Positions 9,608-21,023 of a DNA stretch of 64,000 nt are shown piece after piece. Position 1 is the stretch's first letter, and each line of letters opens with the position of its first letter. Origin of the DNA: Ostrinia nubilalis (Eukaryota > Arthropoda > Insecta > Lepidoptera > Crambidae). Position numbers and translations under genes: made by a program. The DNA is taken from positions 10,798,001-10,862,000 of the forward strand of contig NC_087095.1 in NCBI RefSeq assembly GCF_963855985.1, given 5' to 3'. Under the pieces are notes generated by a model, which worked only from the letters and a program-made list of their open reading frames with translations, did no database searches and was not told where the DNA came from.

Positions 9608-11055
9608 CCTCCCACGCGCCTACCCCACGTGACAGCTTCCCACGTGACACTTTTTGAACCGTTTACAGTGACATTCGCGAGTGCCGCGACTGTGAGTGAC
9701 GCTCGATGCGTGTGAGTGGCGCCGACGCGGCGAGATATTGTCTCTAGATATTACGTCAAGCTATACCGTGCGCCCTGATATTACGATTTAACGAATTATA
9801 TTCGTATAAACATATAATTTTGTTATCACCGATCGGCCCGTGCGTCCGGATCGCTGACATCGCTCCCGCGACGTATCATATATTTATTTATATTATATAC
9901 GTACGTATAGCATTGTGTAAAGTTTTATATTGTATGTTTGTACTTTTTTATGTATCCCTCACTTGTGTGACCTGATTTAATTTAAGATAGTTTTCTACGA
10001 AAGTATTTGAAATACCGTGAACTATCTGCGACCGGTTCGAAGGAACCGCCGAAGCGTTGTACCGAGCCATGTTGATGACGTTGTAATGTGCATGCTGTCT
10101 CCTCGACTTCGTTCCCTTCGTTCCTCTATCCTCGAGTCGTGCAATCTTGTAGGTGTAGTGTAGTACCTGTGTGTTCGCGCACGTTGTCAAATCGATTCAT
10201 CACAAAATTGATCCTAGTGTGGATTTCACTTGCTCGTGTTCGGCTGTTGTTAAGTTGATGCTGTGTAAATACTGAGAGTCATTGGATAAGTTACCCGTTT
10301 ATCTTCAAAACCAATTACCTCAATTTCTTTAGTGTACACGTTACATACTAGAGGTGTATATGTTCTGTTGTAGTATTAAATTGTAAGTTTTGTATGAGGC
10401 CGCACAATATTTAGGCAAAATTGTTAAACCGTTAAGAACTTATAAACATTATTAGGTAAATTAGTAATAGAATTGTAAATAAATAATAATGTTACAATAG
10501 GTTCTATCGACCATGATAAAAAAATATATTCATACTATCGGTACAGAAATGTACACAAGACATGCACTAAGAGCGCAGTATTTCTGAAACTTTTCATGAA
10601 GTTCTTTTTATTTAACAAAATATTAGTCATTAATAAGGTATCAATTAGAGTAGGCGGACACAATGACTGATGTGGGTACGCCTTTGTAAAACTCCAAGCC
10701 TTGCACCAGGCCTCGCCACAGCGGACAGCGCCCAGGAGCTCGGGCGATAGATTAGTTAAATTATTCGTGCTTCAAAGGCTTGCAGTTTTACGAATTCAAA
10801 TTAGGGAGTTAATTGTACAACGAACTTCAGGTGAAATTATATGTGTATTGTATCTCGGTTATTGTGCCAGCCAAACAATAAATGGAGATGGAGATGTATG
10901 ATTTTTGTACATTAAATGTTAAAAGGGAGTCAATGAATTTTATTTATATGTATGTAGACATGTACGTAGCTCATATTGTTTGTAAATATTATTATTCTGT
11001 AAAATGCTAAATCATGAATAATTTTTAATATAAATATTAGTTACAGAATCTTGTT
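9608..11055 (+). other. Pdss1 3' untranslated region and downstream DNA
   Basis: AT-rich sequence after the TAA at 9605. Polyadenylation signals AATAAA occur at 10478 and 10877; either could end the transcript. The first ~200 bases keep the GC-rich character of the exon. No other coding was seen. Confidence 0.6.
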
Positions 11056-13140
11056 TTATTTCTATTTATTTATTTACAAAGCAGGTACATTTTGCAATCG
11101 CGGTTTATCGGCAATACGTTCCGTATCACATTTTTCCTAAATGCATTGTAGTAATTAATGAAAAAAAAAAATACAGAAATGACAATCTTTTTTTTTCCTT
11201 TGCATAAATACCTACAGGTTTTATGTAGAAAAAGTAGTTTTATTTGAGTAGTAGAATCGACCCTTTTTGTTTGATCATGTATAAAAATTACATCCTGTAT
11301 AACGCGTAGTTTATTGTGGTCATCTTCATGAAGTAGTTTCCTAAGATATTGCCTATACAAACGCTTAGGTAATATAATACGTTACGTCAAAACTTAGAAC
11401 CCCAAAAAGAGACGATAATTTTTAAATTTGATCCTAGTATTGTGATAAACGTAAGATCATGATCATGAAAACGCTTCAATTGATGAAGTGGAAATTTCGA
11501 TGACGGTCTTATTTTTCAAAGTACGTTCCAGCAAGACGGGATAACTCATGACGTGTTCAGAAGAATCTGCCAATAATAAATTGGTGTAGAGGGCTGTATT
11601 CAGCAATAGAAGACCTATGGCACATTTTTTTGATAACTAAACTAAAAGATTCTCGCTAGGTAACTATTTTTAATATCTATCAGCAGCATAGGTAGGTAAA
11701 CGAAATATTTTAGGCACAGATAAATAATACATACTAGATTAGTCTGGTACTTAGCTCGTTTACTGAGTTACTAGAACTCTACCCACAGGCTCTACTCGTA
11801 CATCTCTAAAATAGTAAGACACGGGTCTTAACGCACGTACTCACGGCTTTTTATGTATTATGTATTCTACTCGTACATAGTACTTAAGTCCAACTTGTTT
11901 TATGCAACCAATGAGATATGATTCAATAAAACTTACCTACGCTACTATACTTAATCCAAATAACAAAGAACCTTCCAAATCAATAATCAAATCCTTGAAT
12001 TCCGATCGTTTCCGCAAACGTGCATGACCCAATTTCGCACACCCATCCGTCCATGTTATGATTGCAATAGGAATGTGTCCTGCGTGCTCGCGGGTATCGA
12101 TCCAGCGGCGCCCGGTACCGCCGGGACCACTGTGGTACCTGAAAAACTGTATGGGAACGTATACCTTTGCCTTTTTTTGGTAATTTGAATCGGTGTAACT
12201 ATGAAAAACAAATTGGTATGTTGATTGACATATACCACTAATTATTTTAAAGTAGATGATAATAACTCCACTGTCCGATCCTGAATTAATTTACAGCTTT
12301 TAGAACATAGCTGAAAACCTAAGGAACAGATTAATGTTTTTGGCACTGAAAAAGTCTTTTTCAATACCAAATAAAGACGAAAATATAAGACGACAAAATC
12401 CTTTGCCTTTAGCTAGTTCCCTTACCCATCGTTTTGGCCTAACCATGAAAAGTATTTCTAGTACCTATGCCTGTAGTTTGTTGTTTCAAGTAACCTAAGA
12501 GCAATCAGTCACAAGTTGAGAGTCTGAAAATCGTTGCCTTTAATCTTTTCTTTTCGCTTGAGACTGCAGTGCCTCTACGACGCACCATCTGGTGCCTACC
12601 ACACATCATAGACTTTAAAAAAGTTTGAATTAAAATAAATTTAATAAAACTAGGTTAGTCATATCTTTATTTTTCTGTTACGTTTGTCAGCAGAATTTAT
12701 TAACATTGGATGCCGTTCATTTTGTTATTTTAATAAAATTTATTTATAGAATTGTATTTACATCCGCAAGTAAAATTGCTATTTCATTGCTGTAGAGTCT
12801 CAATGCCGAATATTTTCATTAACTCTGTCAGTAGGAAGTTTTCTAAGGCAATTTGTAAAGCAAATTATATTCCTTCAAATCCGGCTTTGTTCGGTAGGTA
12901 CTTATAAATTTTACGTTCAACTGCTGTTATATTATTAAAGATTAACTGGCGTAAGCTCACGCGATAGGCAGCCACTATTGTCTAATATTAAAATGCTTTA
13001 CGCTGTTAGTTCCCGAGTCAGACTATATTCAGTACCTAGGACTTCAGATGTTACTTTAGTTCTTCGCTTTACCTAGGGCAGAAGTCTGTTTCTGAAAATT
13101 TATATTATTTATGTAATAAATATTCTAGGTGTCAGTCCAA
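11056..13140. other. Intergenic, nothing recognised
   Basis: No gene or complete element was recognised. A GC-rich patch at about 12080-12140 (CGGCGCCCGGTACCGCCGGG) stands out but has no matching partner. Confidence 0.4.
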
Positions 13141-13204
13141 ACACTGTATTGTTGTAATTTCGGGTAAAGTTTAAACTTTACCCGAAATTACAACAATACA
13201 GTGT
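13141..13204. repeat. Perfect 64-bp palindrome with no spacer
   Basis: Two 32-base arms, ACACTGTATTGTTGTAATTT... and its exact complement, meet at GTTTAAAC with no loop and no mismatch. Its right end overlaps the 8-bp target duplication of the hAT-like element that begins at 13208. Confidence 0.95.
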
Positions 13205-13261
13205 ACTCAGGGCCGGATTAACCATCTCGGGGCCCCTAGGCACAGCTCGTTTCGGGCCCCC

Positions 13262-14815
13262 CTTTTTTTGTCGCGGAGGAAATGCTTTGCGCACCGTCAC
13301 CACTGCCGGAGGACAGGGTGGTGTGTGGGACTCCCGGTGCCCTAAAAAGGGCGCTGCTCCGTCCCGAAAAGGACGGTGTATACCCACTAAAACCTCCGCG
13401 GCGTTCCGTCATCGCCCAAGTGGGGGTGTTGCGTTGCGACTACTTGCGACTATCCGGCCGTAGCCTTAGACTTCCACGACACCACCGGCGACAGCTCGCC
13501 TACACGACGGACCCTACACGCCTGACGGGAATGGCCCGAAACACCAAGGCCATTCCCGCCAGACGGAGGTGACAAGGGTGCCTCCGCACCCTCGGCCTGC
13601 TGGCCGCCACCTAGGGGCTGAGTAGAACGGTCGTACAAGCCGCCTTCTCCACCCCCTTCTCCGCCTGCGGAGCGATGAGGCGAGAACATCGTTCTGCCAC
13701 TCGCGCTCCGCTGCCTCCTTCTGAAGGATTACCTCTTCACAAAAGAAGGCGACCGCCTCCTTCACTTCCCAGCATGGCGTTGACCAGGTTCGGAAGCGAA
13801 AGATCCCGGCCCACGACCGCATGTGACCGCGAGGGTGTGCTGCACCGTGTCATCCGCTGCGCGCCGCATTTGTGGTACAGCGGGGATTCCTCTCGCCCGA
13901 TCCTATGCAGGTACGAACCGAAGTAGCCGTCGGTCAGCACCTGCGCCAGACGGAACGTGAGGAACCCGTGCGGTCGTTCCAACCATTGGTGCAGAACAGG
14001 ACCATGTCTTCCTTCCTTCTAGCTTCCAAGGAGGAGTACCAGCGAGGACGCACGCCGCAGCATGCCTTACCGTGCGGTAGGTCCTTGCGACTTTCTGCGC
14101 TATGGCCCGCTGGGGCCTGCGCAGAAGGGCAGCATTCTCCCTCTTGTTGAGTGCGTCCGCCCAGATTGGGGCGCCATACAGCGCCATGCTCCTCAGAACG
14201 CGTTGAAGGGCGGGCTAAATTGCCATCTCCCGTCAAGCGTGAGGCCCAGATATTTCATCTGGCCTTTGACGTCAATCCTAACTTCCTCAACCACAATGTG
14301 GGCGTCAGGAGGGGTGCGATGGCGAGGCCCCGGAAAGAAGAGGGCCTTAGTCGTCTCCAGCGCGACTTTCAGGCCAAGGCGTCGTATTCTGCGAGCGACT
14401 AATGTGCCGCCCGCCGACGCCAGCCGTGCCGCGGCCCCAAATGTCTTCCCCCGGGCAGTGACCAGAGTGTCATCTGCATAGCATATGACACTCATGCCCG
14501 CGAGAAGGACGCCCCGGAGGAGCCAGTTGAAGCCTAGGTTCCACAAGAGTGGACCGAGCACCGAACCCTGCGGAACCCCGCTGGCTACGACGCGCCGTTT
14601 GAGCTGGCCGTCTCTGTTAACATACAGGACTTCGCGGTCCCGTAAGTAATCGGCCAGCAGCGCTCAAAGGTACTGAGGCACTCTGTGATGTTTAAGTGCC
14701 TAGAGTATGGTGGAATGAGGGATGGTATTGAAAGCGTTGGATAATAAATACAGCCAACACACCCTCACCCCTCTCCCTGGCCTCCGCAGTGAGGCTTTTT
14801 TTTAGCCTCTGAAGG
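13262..14815 (-). pseudogene. R1-clade LINE reverse transcriptase fragment
   Basis: The minus strand reads, from about 14760 downwards, through an R1-like reverse transcriptase: NAFNTIPHSTIL, then SGVPQGSVLGPLLWNLGFNW near 14580-14520, the catalytic CYADDTLV near 14490, and a MKYLGLTLDGRW block near 14250. It continues in broken frames with an ALYGAPIWADALN block near 14185. Frameshifts, stops and the missing N-terminal half show that it is inactive. A T-run at 13263-13269 could be the poly(A) tail in reverse. High GC content compared with the surroundings is typical of R1-type coding. Confidence 0.8.
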
Positions 14816-14830
14816 ACGTTGACGGTCGAC

Positions 14831-15307
14831 CAGAGCCCCGATTACGGTAATTTTTAACGTTTCCAATCCAGACGCGCTTCATCGATTCTGCGATACGATT
14901 GGTCAAAACAGCTGAGACGTACGCTATTTTGACCAATCGTATCGCAGAATCGATGAAGCGCGTCTGGGTCGGAGACGTTAAAAATTACCGTAATCGGGGC
15001 TCTGTCATGTAAACTGTCTACTCACGGACATTGCCCGCGGGCGGCGTGACCGGAGGGAGCGGCGAGCGTTCGGCGAACGAACGAGCAATGTTCGGTTCGC
15101 GAGCGAACATGGAAGAAGACGATCCTGACGCACTCTCTTCAACGACTTTGCACAAAACGGTCTCGATAACATTGTTAATTTATACCGAATAGACAACTAA
15201 TTGTATACAGTCCACTCTTTCATTTTATTAACTTCCACTACACTCACTATCGAAGTAACATTACCGTAATTTAAAAATTACCGTAATCGGGGCTCTGTCA
15301 TGTAAAC
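14831..15307. repeat. Fold-back repeat with 78-bp arms and a duplicated right end
   Basis: CAGAGCCCCGATTACGGTAA at 14831 starts an arm of about 78 bp whose near-exact complement runs from 14927 to 15004, leaving an 18-bp loop. The right-hand 36 bp, including ATTACCGTAATCGGGGCTCT and the following TCATGTAAAC, recurs directly at 15272-15307. This looks like a MITE whose end has been duplicated, or two related MITEs side by side. No target duplication could be fixed. Confidence 0.75.
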
Positions 15308-15423
15308 CAAAGCAGTAATGCCAATGTTACAAAAATGAATCAGGTTCCACAATATCGAAATATGACGATTGAATGTGTAAACCAAAATAAGGCGAAGTTT
15401 TGAGTTTTGTTGCATAAAAATAA

Positions 15424-15454
15424 TCCCAACTAATATTATAAATGCGAAAGTAAC

Positions 15455-15491
<37 letters not shown>

Positions 15492-15672
15492 TACGCTTTC
15501 CCGCTTAAACCTCGCAACCGATTTTGATGAAATTTGGCATAGAGATAGTTTGAGTCCCGGGAAAGAACATAGGATAGTTTTTATCCCGGTTTTTGAAACA
15601 GGGACGCGCGCGATAAAGTTTTTCTGTGACAGACAAAATTCCACGCGGGCGAAGCCGCGGGCGGAAAGCTAG
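15424..15672 (+). mobile_element. Helitron-like short element (Lep1 type)
   Basis: Begins TCCCAACTAATATTATAAAT after an A, then has a (GTCT)n microsatellite at about 15457-15491, the ACCGATTTTGATGAAATTTG and GTTTGAGTCCCGGGAAAG blocks, and finishes CGCGGGCGGAAAGCTAG before a T. TC and CTAG tips, A|T target and no coding agree with the non-autonomous Helitrons described in Lepidoptera; the 'Lep1' label is from memory. Confidence 0.8.
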
Positions 15673-15799
15673 TCTCTTAATAAACTTTAACAATTTTTTT
15701 TTTTTCATTTTTTAATAGGGAGTGCTGGGCCCCTGGTCATAGTGGGCCCCTAGGCACTGGCCTAAAGTGCCTTATGGATAATACGGCACTGAGTGTACT

Positions 15800-18700
15800 T
15801 AAGTACAGGAGTGTAAATTAATAGTACCCTTATTAATGGCGAATTACGCTACAGCGCGGACTCAGAACTTCATTTACTGTAAAGAAATTGGATGGTAAGT
15901 TTTTTTATCCAATCATAGACTAAAGTACATAGAAATATAACTTTAATTAGATACTTACCTAGGTTTAGGTTTTTATGTATCATTTCAATAAAACAAACAT
16001 TCAATAAACTGACTCTAAAAGTGACTGATGTTGACTCTACAATTGGTGCTGAAGTTATAGTATCAAATTACACGAAAGGGGTACTATACCTACCATGAAT
16101 GTTTGCAAATACGAGAAAAAGGTGACATCGCCCTATGCAAATTCCCAATTGTGAAATCAAGGCTATCTTTTGCAATATTGATTGACGATAAAATATGGCT
16201 CGACGTTTTTGCCGGCTTTTTACTGCTGTGCGAATTCAGTGCGTCTTCGTATTCCAACAAAATACCAGTGGGCAATGTCTTCAGCTTTGATTTGTGATTT
16301 GATCATTTAAGCCATTAAACTAAAAAGTGAACTCATGTTGAAGACAATCGTTTTACCGAATTACACGTAAGTTCGTACCTGAACATCTTTTTGTAATTGG
16401 CTTACTTTTCAGTTTTTGAAAACATTTTTGTATCGATGTTATTAAGGCTGCTGGCAACGACCTACCTACTTACAAGCGACCATTTATTGAAGTCATATAA
16501 ATGTACATATTTGCCCGAATACGAAGGACAATGAATCATGATTTGCAAAATGTTGGCGTGATCTAGAAAACTTCAAAGCGGCCGCGCCGTGGTTAGGGCT
16601 ACACGTATCAAAAGTACCTCAACTGTTATATAGTTTTATTTGGTGTGATAAAATTAATTTCTATCATGCAATCGTAGTAGATAAAAAATATTTAAGCCTT
16701 AATTTGAGTGATAGTGACTTCAGTGTAGGTATGTATTGTTAAAATAGTAATAATGTGTCGATTGCACCAACTGCAACTTGCACCATTAAGTAACAAGTTC
16801 GTCGACATTAACTTTATAGAAAATTTATACACTCACAGACGTTGGAGTTTTCCATTAAGCGGTGGTAAATTAGATTGGTCGCATTTGTGTGCACTATCTA
16901 TACCTACATACCTTGCTCGAATTGTAGAAAAGTAGATTGCAGTTTGAATTTCGTTCAACCACCTTTAGCGTACCGCAACAAAGTTTCTTTTGCACCTTCA
17001 ACTTAGTTAGTTACTTACATTAATTCATGTTTAGTCTGCCACAACTTTACCGTTACTTCACGATTTTTTTTACGTTTCTTATTTCTGCTTCCAAAGTTTT
17101 CAGTGGATGATTTTTAAGCGATAGTTCCCATAATTTTCATTCTATTATACACACGCTCTTATTTAGAAATTTCAATTCCACTAACTATTTAAGTTTATTT
17201 CAAACACATGACTTAGGTTTACTGAATAAGGTTTTGGAATTAGGCTTATGAAAATTAAATTACTTAGATTTTAGGCGTGACATAAACTGTTTCAGACGTC
17301 AATTATTTTATTCGTACTTTTCACACAAACATAAAGTTCCTACCTACCTACCTTGTGCTTAATCAAAGTAACTTCTTGATGGTTTCAGAAAAAATAAAGA
17401 CCCACTTAGAGAACTTGCATATGTATGATATCATCTAAATAATAGCCCTCTATAACGACAGTCCTTTATTCCTACATGATAATATCAACTCATCCGTCAT
17501 TTTCCCGTGCCGGAGAGCTTTTAGGAAACGCGCAACGAAGCGTGTACGCCACGCGAGTTTCAGCCGCGAGTCATTTCAGAAGTTTCCAGTAGCGGGTGAC
17601 TGCCGCTCGGCTTAGCCCACCGCAGTATGATCTGCCTCAGTGTCTTCACCTTTTTCCCCATCATTGTTCTAAGAGTTTGTTACATCATAACAGGCTTTGT
17701 GATATGAACGTCTTTGTTGGGACAAGTGAAACCAAAGTTTAAATGTTTGCTTTGCGCTCTCGGCGGCTGCGTAGGTAAGCGGTTTGGGCGGTACATCTTC
17801 TATAATTTGCCGTTAGATTTACTCTTCCGTATTCAAAAATTTGGTGTCACAGTTTTTCTAACAGTTTAACCTTTATAAGTTACGCAATGAGATGATGATT
17901 TTTAATAACGGGTAGGCTTAATTAAAAATTGATGTTGGGAAACTGCTAATTTACCGCGTTATGAATTATCATTTATATTGTTTTAATTGGAGACTGACTG
18001 TGCCAAAAGCTTCTTCAGAATGGTTTTTTCTAACCGGTATTGTATTGAATGTTCCTATGCCCAAAATAATGAAAGATTGAAGACTAACAAGATTTGAAAC
18101 GGTTGATAGTCTTTCTGTTGCGTTAAATAAATGTTTCTCCATTCTTGTCCATTCTATTCACCGTGTACAAAGCCCGCGAGGCCTACTGAAATATGTACTT
18201 AATGAACACTAGGTCACGCCGCAAAGCCTGAGTCTAGACGCTTTCATTCGAAGGTAATTTAGAATTCCATACAAAGTTGAAATTAGGCAGTAGGTACCTA
18301 GACGACGGCATATAAAGCTATTAAGCACTATAGCATCTAATGTAGTTTGAACAGGTACCATTTTGCAACCAAAATGTACCTATAGTCTGATGCGTTGTCG
18401 ACTGTACTTTGTGATAGCTAAGCCCATCATCATTGCCTTAGCTCTACGATTTATCGAAACGACTGTAGTACCTACCTAAATAAAACATTGGTTAGTTAAG
18501 TTAGTTAAAGATTCAGTTTAAGTTAGAAATCAGTATTTTTTTACCTAGTTATTATTTATTTCAACAGACAAACAATACAACACCGTTAAATTGTAGCACC
18601 CAGCTTTTTGTGGTGGGATAAAAATAGACGCAAGATAAAGAATGTCCTAGCTGATGTCAGACTTTTCGCTATCTATCGTAATTATCATGGTCAGGCATAC

Positions 18701-19120
18701 GTAATAATAATGAAATAAGTTATTTTTGGACTGTGAAGACTGACAGCCACTTTATAGAATGTAGGCGGCATCTGCAACTTCACCGGCATAGAAAAGCACT
18801 GAGGGCTCTCAACTTCAAAATTTAATGATGGTACTTAATCGCCCATACATCAACATCATAATTTTCAGACCTTTCTGACCATTTTTAAATACCACCTGGT
18901 TCAATATTGATTAGAGAATTACCAGTGCAATAACGGCAAGTCTACCGCAGCACCCCACCGCAAAGGTGCTGCAAGTACCTAATGCAGTTCAGGGTATTTG
19001 AATCATAAAAATCGCTTTCTGAGATGTAACTTTTAACACTATAATAAAATTCATATTAATTAAATAAATTACAAGTTCATGTCAACTTTATTTACAAAAA
19101 ACAGATTTTTTTTTAAAACT
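15800..19120. other. Intergenic; one GC-richer island at about 17500-17640
   Basis: Mostly AT-rich without recognisable genes. The stretch 17500-17640 is GC-rich for the area and ends at an ATG (17629) opening only a short frame. It could be a promoter or 5' exon of the CSPP1-like gene downstream, but nothing in the sequence proves this. Confidence 0.3.
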
Positions 19121-19127
19121 AAGGCAA

Positions 19128-20803
19128 ACGTTAGAACCAAGTGGATTGGTCCGTGATGATGGCAAGAGACCTGATGGTCTCACTCTGGTTCCCTGGGAAC
19201 GGGGACGGGCTTTAGTTTGGGATGCTACATGTGTCGATACTTTAGCCCCTTCCCACCTCAGGGAATCAGTTGCTAAAGCTGGGGCTGCAGCAGAGTCGGC
19301 TGAGTTAGCCAAACGGCGCAAATATGAGTCACTTTCTAATGACTACATATTTGCGCCTTTTGGTGTCGAGACCTTCGGACCTTGGGGACCGAATGCTAAA
19401 TTACTGTTTCGGACCATTTCCCCTAAATTAATTAAAATTTCGGAAAATCTAAATGCTGGCTCTTTTCTTGCACAAAGGCTTAGTAGGGGAGACCTAGGAG
19501 AGTTGTGACAATTTTTACTTTAGGGGCCATATCTCGCTCAAAAAACATACCACAGCTATAAATCATACAAATTAATGAAGCGCCGTTCCTTCTGTTTTCA
19601 AAACAATCACCAAAGTTAACTAAAGTATTAGGGTTTCTAAGCAAATCACCAAAATCTTCGACCACTCCCTCTGTCACAACTCTCCTAGCACCGAGGTAAG
19701 TTGTGACAGGTACCGAGGTGAGTTGTGACAGCATTGTATTTCATCTATTAGATATAAAAAATACCATAATACTCAATCAAGTATGATTTTTTAGCAAAAA
19801 ATTACTTTAATCATCCTTTAGTACCAGTTAAAACAAATAGTTATAGGATGTCGTTACACAGATTGAGCCACATTTCTCCAGCTTTCATTTTTCTCCCACG
19901 ACCCTGGATTTTTTTAATTATATTTTTTAGCTAATATTATAGTCGCTTAATACCTATAGTATTTTCTTTCTCTTCTATAAAAATAAAATAGTCGCGGTGG
20001 TATAATCCATCGACGGAGCTTCGCCTTCTGGGTTTACTTGATAAGCCTCTTTCTTCTTAATATATCTCGACAAGTTTAGATTGTAAGAGGTCGCAGCACA
20101 TCTTAAACTTTAACCCTTTAACCTAATCACTTCATAAGCTTGGTCCTAGATTTCGACTTTAGCAAGCAGTTCCACTATATGGCTTTCATGTATAGTTATT
20201 AGGCATTCTGAATCAAAAAAGTAACAGCATGCAATTATACAAATTATGAACCTACTAACACACAAAAAACATCTAAAAACATCGTGGAAATGGCCCAGCA
20301 GAAAAATTAAGTAAGCTAGGAGAGTTGTGACAGCCTGTCACAACTCTCCTAGGTGTTTAAAATGACGACTTGGTTCGAATAATAATTTTTATTTTCTAAA
20401 CACGATGCGCACACAAAAGATCAGTGCTACATTTTGAGACCTGAATAACCATGCAACTTGAGAAAAAATAACACAACAGTGCACATATACTAAAACATGA
20501 TATAAATTGAAATAAAATTTTGAAGAAAAACTTACTTTTCGCATTTTTTTGTACACAGACGTCATATTTACGTAACCATGTCACATGCTCCGCCCGCAGG
20601 TACTTAGTCAAAAAGAGCGTCTTAAAAGCGACAAACAAGCATTTTTACCAGCTTCCTAACTATATTAAGTAAGGAGAAATCGGCCTTGTCACAACTCACC
20701 TCTGTCACAACTCTCCTAGGTCTCCCCTATTGCCATTCAGCGAGGAAATGCAGCCAGCATTCTCGCCTCTTTGCCTCACGGACACACTTTTATTTTTGAG
20801 TAA
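19128..20803 (+). pseudogene. C-terminal fragment of a repeat-associated invertebrate protein, split by a transposon
   Basis: From about 19128 the plus strand reads LEPSGLVRDDGKRPDGLTLV, then WDATCVDTLAPSHL and YIFAPFGVETFGPWGP, to AQRLS at 19484. It resumes after the inserted element as IAIQRGNAASILASLP and stops at 20801. I recognise this block as a tail found many times in invertebrate genomes, often beside reverse-transcriptase coding, so it is probably retroelement-derived; its biochemical role is unknown to me. The 5' part is missing. Apart from the insertion the frame is intact over about 145 residues. Confidence 0.6.
19486..20727. mobile_element. TA-flanked inverted-repeat transposon with internal motif array
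   Basis: Perfect 25-bp inverted repeats, starting GGGGAGACCTAGGAGAGTTG on the left, flanked by TA on each side (19484-19485, 20728-20729). Excising it with one TA exactly restores the reading frame of the host fragment. The GTTGTGACA core recurs inside in both orientations (near 19676, 19693, 19720, 20324, 20336, 20688), including a 37-bp palindrome at 20316-20352. The TA duplication points to the Tc1/mariner (IS630) group or a relative, but no transposase is encoded. Confidence 0.9.
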
Positions 20804-21023
20804 AATAAGTTTATATTTTTATTTTGTTTAGAGTTAAATTACAAGTTAGTATTCGAACCACTATTAAATTAATGTTAAGAGTTGGTAACACGATAGAGCT
20901 GCAATTTCTTCTTCACCTCGTTGGCAGATAGATAGGGGACTTTAATGTCTTTTTAGACAATGTATTTTATCACGCAATAAAGTAACTAAGATACAGAAAA
21001 AGATAATTAATTATAATTTCTAG

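Larger units (their letters stand above)
13208..15791. mobile_element. hAT-like composite element, 2.58 kb
   Basis: The left tip is CAGGGCCGGATTAACCAT; the complement of the right tip is CAGTGCCGTATTATCCAT (15 of 18 positions equal). An exact 8-bp duplication AGTGTACT flanks it (13200-13207 and 15792-15799). No hAT transposase was recognised. The inside is filled with an R1-like LINE fragment on the minus strand, a fold-back repeat and a Helitron-like element, each of which inserted later or was captured. Confidence 0.88.

Noticed and set aside
17500..17710. First exon of the CSPP1-like gene starting at ATG 17629
   Set aside because: The frame is short, lacks a clear donor site, and cannot be joined in phase to 21024 with confidence.
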